The notes under the pieces: model-generated
The model's input: only the letters and a program-made list of their open reading frames with translations
The model's database searches: none
Told to the model about the DNA's origin: nothing
DNA from: JAIEOG01 sp964519985
Lineage (GTDB): Bacteria > Bdellovibrionota > FAC87 > UBA2466
Assembly: GCA_964519985.1 (NCBI GenBank)
Contig: CAZFMF010000016.1
Location: forward strand, 11,047-75,046
Direction of reading: 5' to 3'
Length of the DNA stretch: 64,000 nt
Program-made: the position numbers and the translations under genes
Shown here: in pieces, positions 1 through 8,613 of the stretch
Position numbering within the stretch: the stretch's first letter is position 1
Layout of the letters: every line of letters begins with the position of its first letter

Positions 1-1
1 A

Positions 2-424
2 GCGATCGAAAGTTGCCGCAAACTCGAAGCGCTGGCCGAGTCGGTTTTGGGCGAGCGGGAGTCATTGCTGCGCTCCCATGAAGCGATCTGGTGCCGGGCC
101 TTCTCGCACTTGGCGCGACGATTTCTCATCCCCGTGAGTGCTGAGCGAATGGCCGGTTTGCACGCCTGGCTAGAAGACGCCATCGGCGACTTATCCCGGC
201 AAGCAAAAATCCGGGTCTGCGTGAGCCCCAAGGTACACCAAGAAGTGAAGTCGATCGTCGGGGAAACTGGTACCGCCCATTGGGAATGGATTGAAGACCG
301 ATCGATTTCCGATATGGATTTTCGGGTGGAGTTGACCGGGGGCGGGGTGTTTTTCTCACCCGCCGACGAATGGAAAAAGTTTGAAGAGAAGTTGAACGAA
401 GTTCTGGGGAACCCCACCGCATGA
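2..424 (+). CDS. fliH: Flagellar assembly protein FliH, C-terminal part (5' end outside window)
   Basis: The reading frame is open to the left edge of the window, so the true start lies upstream and only about 140 C-terminal residues are seen. FliH binds the FliI ATPase and delivers it and export substrates to the flagellar type III export gate in the cytoplasm. The end of the protein has the short alternating beta/alpha pattern of FliH/SctL C-termini (a VCVSPKVHQEV-like strand, then a Gly-rich GGGVFF turn). The stop overlaps the fliI start in an ATGA, and fliJ follows, which is the usual fliH-fliI-fliJ order. Identification rests mainly on this context. Confidence 0.65.
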   Translation, partial: AIESCRKLEALAESVLGERESLLRSHEAIWCRAFSHLARRFLIPVSAERMAGLHAWLEDAIGDLSRQAKIRVCVSPKVHQEVKSIVGETGTAHWEWIEDRSISDMDFRVELTGGGVFFSPADEWKKFEEKLNEVLGNPTA

Positions 425-1725
425 GTGCTTTGGAGAAATTTACCGAGAGCGTAACGGCGGAAAGCTTCGTGCAGTTCTTCGGCGAAGTGAAGCGGGTCAA
501 TCGAGAGTCATTGCGCCTGAATATGCCGGGCGCCCGCGTGGGCTCACTTTGCCAGGTCCAGAGCGCGCAGGGTGCCATCGCGGTGGAAGTCGTTGGACTT
601 CATCCCGAAGGTCATATCGCGATGCCGCTGGATGATTTAATGGGTGTGCAACTGGGTGACCGAGTGATCTTGGCCGAAGAAACGGGCCATATTGCCGTCG
701 GCCCCGGATTGCTGGGTGCCATCGTGGACTCCACTTTGCGTTCCTACGAGGCGAAACCGCTGGAAGGTATGAATCACCGGGTTCCGCTCTATGGGCTACC
801 TTTGAATCCGATGCAACGCGAGCCGATCACCCGGCCCTTAGATCTGGGCGTGCGCGCGATGAACGCATGCCTGACGTGCGGCTTGGGCCAACGACTCGGC
901 ATCTTCGCGGGCTCGGGAGTAGGCAAGAGCGTTTTGATGGGAATGTTGGCGCGCCACACGGCGGCCGACGTCGTAGTGCTGGCGCTCATCGGTGAGCGCG
1001 GCCGCGAGTTGAAAGACTTTTTGGAGCGGGAGCTGGGGCCCGAAGCGCGGAAAAAGATGGTCGTAGTGGCCGAAACCGCGGATACGTCTCCGGTAAGGCG
1101 AGTGCGCGGAGCGTACGTCGCTACCGCCATTGCCGAACACTTTCGCAAAGAGGGCGCGAACGTTCTATTGCTCATGGATTCGCTGACGCGCTTCGCGATG
1201 GCGCAGAGAGAAATCGGGGGGGCGGCCGGTGAGGCGCCGACCTCTAAAGGGTATCCCGCCTCGGTTTTCAGTTCGCTGGCGAAGCTGGTCGAACGGGCGG
1301 GCAACTGGGGGCCGGCCGGTAGCATTACGGGACTCTATACGGTTTTGGTTGAGGGGGATGATCTGGAAGATCCGGTCGCCGATTCTGCCCGCGCGATTCT
1401 GGACGGCCACATCGTCTTATCGCGGCGGCTGGCGAATCGGGGACATTACCCGGCAATCGATATTCTCGCCAGCATCAGTCGTGTGATGGATCCGGTGGTG
1501 AGTCCGGAACATCGCAAAGCGGCCCGGGGGCTGAAAGAACTTTTAGCGCGCTACCAAGAAAATGAAGATGCGATTCAGTACCAGATGTACAACCGCGGCA
1601 GCGATGCGGAGATCGATCACTGCATCGAAATGGCGCCTAAGATTACGGCTTTCTTAAAGCAGGATCGGGAAGAACGTGCTTCTTTCGGGGAAACGCGTCT
1701 GAAGCTTCTCGAGCTCATAGGGTAG
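421..1725 (+). CDS. fliI: Flagellum-specific ATPase FliI
   Basis: FliI is the F1-ATPase-beta-like hexameric ATPase of the flagellar export apparatus; it hydrolyses ATP to unfold and dock export substrates. The 434-residue length is normal for the family. The Walker A loop GSGVGKS is at residues 164-170, the Walker B strand VLLLMD ends at about Asp253, and the family stretch DSLTRFAMAQREIG follows directly. The C-terminus has the helical domain that contacts the export gate. It starts with an ATG that overlaps the fliH stop by 4 nt and is followed 3 nt later by fliJ, so the three genes are translationally coupled. Confidence is high from motifs and neighbours. Confidence 0.97.
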   Translation: MSALEKFTESVTAESFVQFFGEVKRVNRESLRLNMPGARVGSLCQVQSAQGAIAVEVVGLHPEGHIAMPLDDLMGVQLGDRVILAEETGHIAVGPGLLGAIVDSTLRSYEAKPLEGMNHRVPLYGLPLNPMQREPITRPLDLGVRAMNACLTCGLGQRLGIFAGSGVGKSVLMGMLARHTAADVVVLALIGERGRELKDFLERELGPEARKKMVVVAETADTSPVRRVRGAYVATAIAEHFRKEGANVLLLMDSLTRFAMAQREIGGAAGEAPTSKGYPASVFSSLAKLVERAGNWGPAGSITGLYTVLVEGDDLEDPVADSARAILDGHIVLSRRLANRGHYPAIDILASISRVMDPVVSPEHRKAARGLKELLARYQENEDAIQYQMYNRGSDAEIDHCIEMAPKITAFLKQDREERASFGETRLKLLELIG

Positions 1726-1728
1726 GCG

Positions 1729-2169
1729 ATGCGCAAGTTCGCTTTTCGTTTGCAGCGGGCATTGCGATTCGCGCTCTTGCGGGAGAATCAGAAGAAGACC
1801 CAAGTCGCTTCGAGTCTCCAACGCATTCGGTTTCTCGAGAAGTACCTATCCCGCTTAGCGGGAGAAGTCCGGACGGCCGTGGAGCAGAGCCACCGGGACA
1901 TTCACAGCTTGTCCGCGGAAGCCCACCGGCGGGCTATCGTGCCGAAGATGGATGAAGAGAAGCGGATCGAAAATCTTCTGCAGGAAGAAAAGCAAGCTTT
2001 GCAAGAACGGCAGGGCGAACTGGTTCGCTTGTCCCAGCGCCGTCGGTCGTTGGAATCATTGCGGGAGAAACGCAAACAAGAATTTCGCTTGGAGCGTTCG
2101 CGTTACGAGCAAAAAACGATCGACGAAATGGCGGGATCACGGCGATCCCGAGATACGGAATCCGGATGA
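1729..2169 (+). CDS. fliJ: Flagellar export chaperone FliJ
   Basis: FliJ is a small coiled-coil protein that sits in the FliI hexamer like the gamma subunit of F1 and links it to FlhA. The 146 residues match the family length and are almost entirely charged helix: an N-terminal segment FAFRLQRALRFALLRE, then long heptad-like runs rich in Glu, Arg, Gln and Leu. Sequence conservation in FliJ is low, so the call depends on the position directly after fliI and on the coiled-coil composition. The stop overlaps the next start as ATGA (2166-2169). Confidence 0.85.
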   Translation: MRKFAFRLQRALRFALLRENQKKTQVASSLQRIRFLEKYLSRLAGEVRTAVEQSHRDIHSLSAEAHRRAIVPKMDEEKRIENLLQEEKQALQERQGELVRLSQRRRSLESLREKRKQEFRLERSRYEQKTIDEMAGSRRSRDTESG

Positions 2170-2789
2170 AACGCATCGTCTTCCTCAGTTTAGTTCTGAC
2201 GGCAATGCTGCTGGGTCCCGGCGCGGGGGCCAACGCGCCACCGCCTCCGCCGGCTCCGGTGGGACCGCCTCCGCCGCCATCGCACGCCGAACTGCGGGAG
2301 CGGTATCGCAAGCGGTTGGAGGAGTTGGCCAAGCAGGAGGAAGAAGCGCAAACCAAACACGCTCCCGAAGGGCCGACGGCGAGCGACCTGCAGGAGTTGC
2401 ACGCCAAGCTAAAGGAGCGGGCCAAAACATTGGATGCGCGCGAAGCGGAAGTTCAGGCCAAGGAAACCGAACTGAAAGACAAGCAGGCTTTTTTGCAGCA
2501 GCAGCTCGGAAAGTACGAAGCCACGCTCGGCAAGCTTCGCCAGGAGTTAAAGTCGCTCGAATCCGCGCGGGAAGAAAAAGTAGCGGCCTTTCGTCAAGTT
2601 TACGAAAAGATGGAGTCCAAAAAGGCGGCGCGCATCTTGAATAAGCTGGATTCGGATCTGGCGAGCAAAATCTTGGCCGGAATGAAGCAGCAGCAAGCGG
2701 CAGAAATCCTCGGCAAAATGGATCCGGAAAAAGCGGAAGGCATCACGAAACGATTTTTGAGTTCCGTCGGTCAAACCCGCGTTCAATAA
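2166..2789 (+). CDS. MotE-like flagellar protein (signal peptide, coiled coil, MgtE-N-like domain)
   Basis: A 207-residue protein with an N-terminal signal or anchor segment (about residues 4-24), a Pro-rich linker (ANAPPPPPAP), a long coiled coil (about 40-140) and a C-terminal repeat with the pattern KAARILNKL...ASKIL...AAEILGKMDPEKA. That last part resembles the MgtE intracellular N domain found in MotE-type proteins, which are chaperones or partners of the MotC/MotB stator in some proteobacteria. The gene is embedded in the fli/flg operon and coupled to fliJ, which supports a flagellar role in the periplasm. The MotE name is an inference from architecture and context; a general FliJ-associated coiled-coil protein is the alternative. 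Confidence 0.75.
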   Translation: MKRIVFLSLVLTAMLLGPGAGANAPPPPPAPVGPPPPPSHAELRERYRKRLEELAKQEEEAQTKHAPEGPTASDLQELHAKLKERAKTLDAREAEVQAKETELKDKQAFLQQQLGKYEATLGKLRQELKSLESAREEKVAAFRQVYEKMESKKAARILNKLDSDLASKILAGMKQQQAAEILGKMDPEKAEGITKRFLSSVGQTRVQ

Positions 2790-2828
2790 CGGACGCGCAA
2801 CCTTCTTTGGAGAGGGGGTGAATATGAA

Positions 2829-4058
2829 ATGGCAAATATACAGTCAGTAAACATGAACCCTGGACTTTTGCCCGGACAGAACGGGCAAAGTGGCCAGCTT
2901 GGGACAGAAGGGTTAGATTTCATGACCTATCTTCTGGGCCTCCAAGCGAACCAAGGCTCCGAGTGGTGGCAAGTCGGTACGGAAGGAAACGAGATGTTTT
3001 CGTTGCCGACCGAAGACGCAAAACTGAAATCCGGCCAAGATGCGACTTTGTCGCCTGCCGATCAGCTAGCGGCGCTATTGACTCCGGCTCCCGTGGCCTT
3101 GAACTCCGACTCCGAAGGCAGTTTAGCCCCGAATCTTTCTCCCGTGTCCGCTCCCGCGAGCGAATTAGGGCGGAATCCTATGTCGGTGGGTGAGCTGCTG
3201 CAGTCCGCGCCGGACGACTTGGATACGGCGCAGCTCAAGCAATTGGTCGACACCGTCTGGGGTAACGCTACGGAAGTGAAGTCGGTCAATGCCGAATCGT
3301 TGAAAGCGGGTGCGCAGCCAAAGGTGGCGCGTACCGAAGGTGACTCTCAGTACAACCTGCTGCGAGCCATCGCCGCGCGCAACGGTGAGAACGCCTCGGT
3401 GAACGCCGAGGGCGAGCAAACCGTCGGAATGCCCGGTTCCCTTTCGGGACGCCTGGAGTCCGAACTCCCTCGGGAAGAGAAGAAGGAACTGCGACGTGAA
3501 GGTGGAGACGCCTTTGCTTCGTTGGTCTCGGACGCTCGTTCTGATTCGGGGACCTTGATCGATTCCGCGGTTCCGGAAACGGGAAAGACCGAAGGCACGG
3601 CGTCAACCCACGCTAAGCTAATGCCGCAAGTTCTGCCCCGAGTGGAGAACCTAGTGGAGCAAGGCGGGGGAAAAGCGACGATCCAGCTCGATCCGCCCGA
3701 AATGGGGCGACTGACGATTGAAGTCACGACTCGGGGTAAGCACGTCGAACTCGCGATCCGTTCGGATAATGATTCGACCAAGGCAATCCTCGAGAATGGC
3801 ATGGCCGACCTCCAGGTGGCCCTGCAGACCCATGACCTCCAATTGACCAAAGCCGAAGTGCACGCGACGCACGAGAGTTCGTTCAGCGCAATGCAGTTTG
3901 GGCAACCGGGCAAGGAAGGCCGAGGGGAACAATCGTCTCAGCAGGATGGCTATCGTTCCTTCCATAAACAAGAAGCTCAAGAATGGTCTCGCAGTCTCCT
4001 TACGGAGAATCCGGTCGCACGGACACGGAACGCGGGGCGTCTGGATGTCCGTGTGTAA
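2829..4058 (+). CDS. fliK: Flagellar hook-length control protein FliK
   Basis: FliK is an exported molecular ruler that measures the hook and triggers the switch to filament export. This 409-residue protein has a long low-complexity N-terminal and central part (Gln/Gly/Ser/Glu-rich) and a conserved C-terminal Flg_hook domain at about residues 260-345, recognisable by LDPPEMGRLTIEV and LQTHDLQLTKAEV. The C-terminal tail is Gln-rich, as in other FliK proteins. A purine-rich ribosome site (GAGAGGGGG) precedes the ATG at 2829. It lies just upstream of flgD, the usual order. Confidence 0.93.
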   Translation: MANIQSVNMNPGLLPGQNGQSGQLGTEGLDFMTYLLGLQANQGSEWWQVGTEGNEMFSLPTEDAKLKSGQDATLSPADQLAALLTPAPVALNSDSEGSLAPNLSPVSAPASELGRNPMSVGELLQSAPDDLDTAQLKQLVDTVWGNATEVKSVNAESLKAGAQPKVARTEGDSQYNLLRAIAARNGENASVNAEGEQTVGMPGSLSGRLESELPREEKKELRREGGDAFASLVSDARSDSGTLIDSAVPETGKTEGTASTHAKLMPQVLPRVENLVEQGGGKATIQLDPPEMGRLTIEVTTRGKHVELAIRSDNDSTKAILENGMADLQVALQTHDLQLTKAEVHATHESSFSAMQFGQPGKEGRGEQSSQQDGYRSFHKQEAQEWSRSLLTENPVARTRNAGRLDVRV

Positions 4059-4067
4059 GGAAATTCC

Positions 4068-4916
4068 ATGAATGGACTTACCGGCGCAATCCCCGCGCAC
4101 TTAACGGAACGGGCCGAGCCGCCTGAAAACAAAAACTCCATGGGCAAGGACGATTTTATGAAATTGCTCATGGCGCAGCTCCAGCATCAGGACCCTTTGA
4201 ACCCTATGGATCATAAGGAGTTCGGAGCCCAGTTGGCCCAGTTCGCGTCGCTCGAAAAGCTGACGCAAATCGGGTCGGGCATCGAAAAACTTGAAGGGGG
4301 AATGGGGGAGGAAGCCAAGCTGCAGGCACTCGGAATGATCGGAAAACGCGTCCAAGCCAGTGGCGCGGAAGTCAGTCTGATCGAAAATCAACCGGTTGAT
4401 ATTACCCTGAATACCGAGGGTGGATTCAAACCGTTAAAGGTCTCCATCTTTGCCGGAGACGGTAAGCTCATTCGTGAAATGGACATGGATCCGATGAAGG
4501 ACGCCAAGTCGGTCACCTGGGACGGGAAAAGCAGCGAAGGGCAGTCGGCCCCGAGTGGCAAGTACCTCTTCCGGGTGGCGGGCGTCGGGCAAGACGGCAA
4601 GGCCAAGGAAATGCAGATGAACGTCAATGGAAAAGTCATCGGCGTGGAAATGGTCGACAAGCAACCCGTGTTGCTCGTGCAAACTCCCACCGGTCAAACC
4701 AAGATCGAAATGGGTAAGGTGCAAAACATCGGGGCCGATGACGGCAGTGGCGACAAAAAAGCTCCCGCCGTCAAAGCGCCCGGCACTGCGATGGCGCAAG
4801 TCGCCCAAACCCCTAAGGCGGAAGACGGTGAATCCACCGCTCCGGCCAAGGCCTCCGATTGGCCCCGATCTTCGGTTATGGATAGCGGCCACGGTTGGAT
4901 GGAGTTCAAGCCATGA
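4068..4916 (+). CDS. flgD: Flagellar hook-capping protein FlgD
   Basis: FlgD caps the growing hook and allows FlgE subunits to assemble; it is exported and later discarded. The N-terminal FlgD motif is clear: KDDFMKLLMAQLQHQDPLNPM at about residues 27-47, then FGAQLAQFASLEKL. The middle carries the FlgD Ig-like/tudor region (VTWDGK, GKYLFRVAG). At 282 residues it is longer than the usual ~220-230 because of an Ala/Pro/Lys-rich C-terminal tail after about residue 225. The stop overlaps the next start in an ATGA, so the two are coupled. Confidence 0.95.
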   Translation: MNGLTGAIPAHLTERAEPPENKNSMGKDDFMKLLMAQLQHQDPLNPMDHKEFGAQLAQFASLEKLTQIGSGIEKLEGGMGEEAKLQALGMIGKRVQASGAEVSLIENQPVDITLNTEGGFKPLKVSIFAGDGKLIREMDMDPMKDAKSVTWDGKSSEGQSAPSGKYLFRVAGVGQDGKAKEMQMNVNGKVIGVEMVDKQPVLLVQTPTGQTKIEMGKVQNIGADDGSGDKKAPAVKAPGTAMAQVAQTPKAEDGESTAPAKASDWPRSSVMDSGHGWMEFKP

Positions 4917-5332
4917 GCATCTCCGAACTGTACCGAACGATGGGCCCGATCGGCCCGCTCGAACCCCGAACGCAGCCCGATCTGAAGCCGACGCCCGCCA
5001 AACCGGGAGCGGTTTCGGATTTCGAACAGGTTTTTCGGCAGCAGCAGGCGCCGGTGCAAGCTCCCGCCGCCGAACAGCCGAACTTGAAATTTTCGAACCA
5101 CGCGGAAACCCGCATTCGTTCGCGTTCCATTCCGTGGAACGAAGATCTCGAACGGCGGGTGAGTGGCGGAATTGACTCGGCCAAGGAAAAAGGCAGCCGC
5201 GAGGCCCTGATTCTCGCCGATAACGTGGCCGTGATCGCAAATGTGAAATCGCGCACGGTGATCACCGCGATGGACGCGAGCCATTTGAAAGAGCGCATCT
5301 TCACGAATATCGATAGCGCCGTAATCGTTTAA
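4913..5332 (+). CDS. TIGR02530-family flagellar operon protein
   Basis: A 139-residue protein whose C-terminal half matches the flg_new/TIGR02530 family found next to flgD and flgE in many bacteria: KFSNHAETRIRSRSIPWNEDL, then ALILADNVAVIANVKSRTVITAMD. Its molecular role is not established; it is always tied to hook assembly genes. I choose the ATG at 4913, which overlaps the flgD stop as ATGA; a TTG at 4895 would add six residues. The N-terminal 50 residues are Pro/Gln-rich and variable. A palindromic repeat begins directly after the stop. Confidence 0.85.
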   Translation: MSISELYRTMGPIGPLEPRTQPDLKPTPAKPGAVSDFEQVFRQQQAPVQAPAAEQPNLKFSNHAETRIRSRSIPWNEDLERRVSGGIDSAKEKGSREALILADNVAVIANVKSRTVITAMDASHLKERIFTNIDSAVIV

Positions 5333-5333
5333 C

Positions 5334-5409
5334 TGTCATTGCGAGGGCGAAGCCCGAAGCAATCCCGCATCGCGCAACGGTGCGTGCTTCGACTTCACTC
5401 GCAATGACA
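5334..5409. repeat. Dispersed palindromic repeat, copy A
   Basis: An imperfect palindrome beginning TGTCATTGCGAGGGCGAAGC and ending CACTCGCAATGACA, with an inner stem around GCATCGC/GCAACGGTGCG. The outer ends are inverted copies of each other (TGTCATTGCGAG / CTCGCAATGACA). Similar elements occur at 31653-31731 and 47966-48062, and half-copies at 36614-36663 and 38930-38997. It is REP/MITE-like and non-coding. It separates flgE from the upstream flagellar genes. Confidence 0.85.
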
Positions 5410-5482
5410 AATCAACCGCACGAGCTGGCCCGTTGCCTTCCGTGGCACCGGAAGCTTGCGCTTCTAACAACGGAGGAGTCCC

Positions 5483-6769
5483 ATGGGTGTAGTGTCTTCA
5501 ATGGCTACCGCCATTTCCGGCCTCGAGGCCAATGGCGAGATGCTCAACGTCATATCCGACAACATCGTCAACGCGAATACGACCGGGTTCAAAAGCTCCC
5601 GGACCGAGTTCCATTCCCTGGTGATGAACGATCTTATGCAGTCCTCGGGCGGCGAACAGCTCGGGCAAGGCAGTAAGGTCGCCGGCGTCACTGGGCTTTT
5701 CACTCAAGGCTCCATTACCCGCACCAACCGCAGTACCGATATGGCCATCAACGGGAACGGTTTCTTCGTCTGCCGGAGCAGCGATGGAACGACGTTCACG
5801 CGCGACGGCAGCTTCCGTTTCGACAAGGACGGCTGGCTGACGACGCTGGGTGGTTCTCGGGTGCAAGCGTACAAAGCTTCGGGAGATGGGAAGATTGGCG
5901 GGAAGATGGACGATATCCGTCTGGACTTCAAAGCCATCCCTTCCAAATCGTCTTCGAAGCTGGAACTGTATGCGAACTTGGATGCCCGTATTCCGGTCGG
6001 CGGCCCGTTGGACCTCGCCCACCCGGAAGATACGGCCCATTTTACCAGCGCCATGCAGATCTATGATTCGGTCGGCAATTCTCACTCGGTGAATATCTAT
6101 TTTAACCGTACGAGCGAATCGAACTGGGAATGGCACGCGATGACGGATGGTGGCCAGCTGGTGGGCGGCGAAGAAGGCAAACCCTCGACGCTCGCACAGG
6201 GTATGCTGTCTTTCGATTCCACCGGCAAACTGGCGTCGTCGGATCAGCAAGTCGTTAACACTTCCTTCAAGGGCGGAGCGATTTCCGATCAGGACCTCTA
6301 CTTTGATTTCGGCGATCCGACCGACAAGTTGGGAACCGGAATGAAGGGAACGACGATGTACGGCGCGGCGAACCAGGTGTTCCGCAACACGCAGGACGGC
6401 TACACGGCCGGCGTGCTGTCGGATACCGTTATCGACGGCGATGGCATCATTACCGGCGTCTATTCCAACGGCGAGAACCGTCAGTTGGGTCAGTTGGCCA
6501 TGGCGCGGTTCGACGCGACGGAAAAGCTGTCCAAGATCGGCCAGAACCAGTTCGTGGAGACCCCCGGGTCGGGCCAGGCCCTCATCGGCAAGGCCAAAAC
6601 GAACGGTCGCGGCGTGATCCAAACCCGCAGTCTCGAACATTCGAACGTCGACCTCGCGGCCGAGTTCGTGGAAATGATCCGCGCGCAGCGTGGATTCCAG
6701 GCCAGCGCGAAGTCGATTACCAGCGCCGATCAGATGCTCGAGGAAGTGATTAATCTCCGCCGCTCATAA
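5483..6769 (+). CDS. flgE: Flagellar hook protein FlgE
   Basis: FlgE is the structural subunit of the flagellar hook. The N-terminus has the flagellar rod/hook motif (SGLEANGEMLNVISDNIVNANTTGFK, residues about 13-38) and the C-terminus the matching helix (SNVDLAAEFVEMIRAQRGFQASAKSI). These two ends form the D0 coiled coil; the middle has the FlgE-type D1/D2 insert with DGSFRFDKDGWL. Length is 428 residues, typical for FlgE. A strong GGAGG ribosome site lies 7 nt before the ATG. It is likely its own transcript or a read-through from the upstream operon; a terminator follows at 6821. Confidence 0.97.
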   Translation: MGVVSSMATAISGLEANGEMLNVISDNIVNANTTGFKSSRTEFHSLVMNDLMQSSGGEQLGQGSKVAGVTGLFTQGSITRTNRSTDMAINGNGFFVCRSSDGTTFTRDGSFRFDKDGWLTTLGGSRVQAYKASGDGKIGGKMDDIRLDFKAIPSKSSSKLELYANLDARIPVGGPLDLAHPEDTAHFTSAMQIYDSVGNSHSVNIYFNRTSESNWEWHAMTDGGQLVGGEEGKPSTLAQGMLSFDSTGKLASSDQQVVNTSFKGGAISDQDLYFDFGDPTDKLGTGMKGTTMYGAANQVFRNTQDGYTAGVLSDTVIDGDGIITGVYSNGENRQLGQLAMARFDATEKLSKIGQNQFVETPGSGQALIGKAKTNGRGVIQTRSLEHSNVDLAAEFVEMIRAQRGFQASAKSITSADQMLEEVINLRRS

Positions 6770-6820
6770 TTGGCGGGGTTAGTACGATAACTTCGGCATT
6801 TTAAGTCCAAAAAGATTTGA

Positions 6821-6856
6821 CCCGGGAACCGCTAGGTTCTCGGGTTTTTTCTTTTG
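6821..6856 (+). terminator. Rho-independent terminator after flgE
   Basis: A 10-bp stem (CCCGGGAACC / GGTTCTCGGG, one G-U pair) with a GCTA loop at 6821-6844 is followed by TTTTTTCTTTT. It lies between the converging flgE and the small outer-membrane protein gene and would end flgE transcription. Confidence 0.9.
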
Positions 6857-6862
6857 GAGGAA

Positions 6863-7393
6863 CTAGATGAGAAACACAATGCCGACGCCGGTAAATTCGT
6901 GACTGAGCTCCGCACGGAAGCTGATGGTATCGAAGACATTCCAGAGCGTGCCGATGCCAAAGCGCGGGTAAAACTCAAAAGTCCGCGCGAGCGAAGGGCC
7001 GATGATCAGTCCCCCGACGCCGCCGAGTGCGTAGAACGACCAAATATCATTTTTGTGAAAATCCCAACGCAGGTGCGCGCCGTACATCAGGCCCACACTC
7101 CCGGTCAGGAAAAGGGGGCCGGCGGCGAGCTCAATGTACGCTTGATCATTTACGTCGTCGAGAAAACCCTGGTGAGCAATCTTGAAAGCGCCGGTGGCCA
7201 AGACGGTAAAACCCAAGGTTGCGCCCACCACGGAAACACCCGCCATCCCACCCAGCTGGATCTGGTGATCGTACGGCTTGCCCTTCCACTGTTCCGGTTC
7301 TGGCTCCAGATTGGCCCCACTGTCCTTTTTGGCGAAGGCGGGGACGTACAGTAGGGTGGCCATTAAAATCAAGTAGGACAATCGTCGTAACAT
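6863..7393 (-). CDS. Small outer-membrane beta-barrel-like protein
   Basis: A 176-residue protein with a signal peptide (MLRRLSYLILMATLLYVPAFA, cleavage after AFA) followed by alternating hydrophobic strands and glycine turns, ending in an aromatic/hydrophobic strand (GVGIVFLI), consistent with a small 8-strand barrel. I do not recognise a named family. A GAGGAG ribosome site precedes the ATG at 7393. It is transcribed towards flgE, with the terminator in between. Function unknown; it could be an OmpW- or OmpA-barrel-like protein. Confidence 0.7.
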   Translation of the reverse strand: MLRRLSYLILMATLLYVPAFAKKDSGANLEPEPEQWKGKPYDHQIQLGGMAGVSVVGATLGFTVLATGAFKIAHQGFLDDVNDQAYIELAAGPLFLTGSVGLMYGAHLRWDFHKNDIWSFYALGGVGGLIIGPSLARTFEFYPRFGIGTLWNVFDTISFRAELSHEFTGVGIVFLI

Positions 7394-7463
7394 CGCTTGG
7401 TCTCCTCGGGGAAAAGTAAAATCCTATGAACGGCTTGTCACTCGCGAAGTGTAAGATGTCCCG

Positions 7464-7955
7464 ATGAAACTTCGGTTGTGGTCGGTAGTTGCGTCGGTGT
7501 TCTTGACGCAGGGCGTGGGCGCCGCCTACTTCGCCTTCCGGACGGACTATCCCGCAGTTTACGACGTGACGGGTTTTGATTGGCTCTCGCGGCTCGAAGT
7601 GTTTCGAATTTTTGACGGGCCCGGAAAGTCGCATGCCTTCGAACGAGACGGTCGAAAGTACGCCGTCGTTTGGAATGCCGAGGCGAATCGGATCACCATC
7701 GAGGAGAATGGGAACGGGGTGGTGGTGTTTGCCCTGCGTCCATTATTGGAAAGACTACGTACCTTGGGGACTTCGGTGAACCCGCAGTCCGTGCTCACTT
7801 TGGAAACTTCGGCGCCGCTGTACCGCGCGCGGCTAGTGATTGAAGACGTCTCATTGGAATGGGGTGAGGGCACCCCGATCTTGCATCACCTCAAGGGCGA
7901 CTTGCTTTTTCATCGAAGGCGGCCAGGGGAACGAACGCGAATCCCGCCGCCTTGA
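7464..7955 (+). CDS. Hypothetical exported protein
   Basis: A 163-residue protein with a signal peptide-like N-terminus (MKLRLWSVVASVFLTQGVGA) and a mixed alpha/beta body that I cannot assign to a family. Its 3' end overlaps the 3' end of the converging polysaccharide deacetylase gene by about 65 nt, and the last residues (HRRRPGERTRIPPP) look like read-through into antisense of that gene. A true gene is likely because the frame is long and has coding-like composition, but its end may be of no functional importance. Function unknown. Confidence 0.55.
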   Translation: MKLRLWSVVASVFLTQGVGAAYFAFRTDYPAVYDVTGFDWLSRLEVFRIFDGPGKSHAFERDGRKYAVVWNAEANRITIEENGNGVVVFALRPLLERLRTLGTSVNPQSVLTLETSAPLYRARLVIEDVSLEWGEGTPILHHLKGDLLFHRRRPGERTRIPPP

Positions 7956-8613
7956 GTTCTCCAATGGCGCGCGCCGCCGCTTCCAGTGATTCGATCCGAA
8001 TGCCTTCCCCGTCATGAAACAAGAGGACGGAACCGCTTTGCGTACGGCGGACGGTGGAGGCGGCGATCACCGCCGGATCCGCTCGCAGGTAATCGGCGGG
8101 CTCCGGGGCGACATCGTAAAGCCACTGGCGCCTTCCCCCGACGACAAAAAACCACGGCAACCCTCCCCAGTTCTGGCCGAAGGGGGCCCGAATGGCTATC
8201 GGCCCAGCATAGCCCAAGCCACGGATCAAATCGTCGGTACGGTGAAACTCCTCGGCGATTCGCCACGGGGTGACCAACGCTAGGGAGAGGTGAGAATAGG
8301 AATGGTTGCCGATTGCGTGGCCGGAGCGGGCAACCGCGAGGGCCGTGGCCCGGTGAATTTCGATATTACGGCCGATAAAGAAAAAGGTCGCGGGAACTTG
8401 TTCGCGTTGCAGAAGTTGGAGAAATTTTTCCGTGTACGGTGGATTGGGACCGTCGTCGAGGGTAAGGGCAATGCGCTTCTCGCCGCGTGGCCCATGCGAG
8501 CGCGCCGAAAACAGAGCGGGTACGGTGGCCAGGGCCAGAAGCAGGGCGAAACTAATCGCCCAGGGCGAAGATGTCCTTAAGATTGCGATAGCGTTCCGCG
8601 TGATCCAAGCCAT
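7891..8613 (-). CDS. Polysaccharide deacetylase (NodB domain), membrane-anchored
   Basis: A carbohydrate esterase family 4 protein that removes acetyl groups from N-acetylated glycans (peptidoglycan or exopolysaccharide) outside the cytoplasmic membrane. Residues 16-36 form a membrane anchor or signal. The NodB motifs are complete: TLDDGP (metal/catalytic Asp53-Asp54), H..GNHSYSH (metal His104 and His108), and RAPFG. The C-terminal FHDGEG gives the last His motif. At 240 residues it has normal length. The start given overlaps the end of hpt by 62 nt, so a later start is possible, but the anchor would then be shortened. Confidence 0.88.
   Translation of the reverse strand: MAWITRNAIAILRTSSPWAISFALLLALATVPALFSARSHGPRGEKRIALTLDDGPNPPYTEKFLQLLQREQVPATFFFIGRNIEIHRATALAVARSGHAIGNHSYSHLSLALVTPWRIAEEFHRTDDLIRGLGYAGPIAIRAPFGQNWGGLPWFFVVGGRRQWLYDVAPEPADYLRADPAVIAASTVRRTQSGSVLLFHDGEGIRIESLEAAARAIGELKAAGFAFVPLAAFDEKASRP

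Noticed and set aside
5443..5459. TGGCAC...TTGC upstream of flgE, like a sigma-54 promoter
   Set aside because: The GG and GC elements are 12 nt apart instead of the required 10, so it does not fit the -24/-12 pattern.
6776..6815. GCCGAAG...TTATC stretch downstream of flgE resembling a sigma-28 site on the minus strand
   Set aside because: The two boxes are far too close together.
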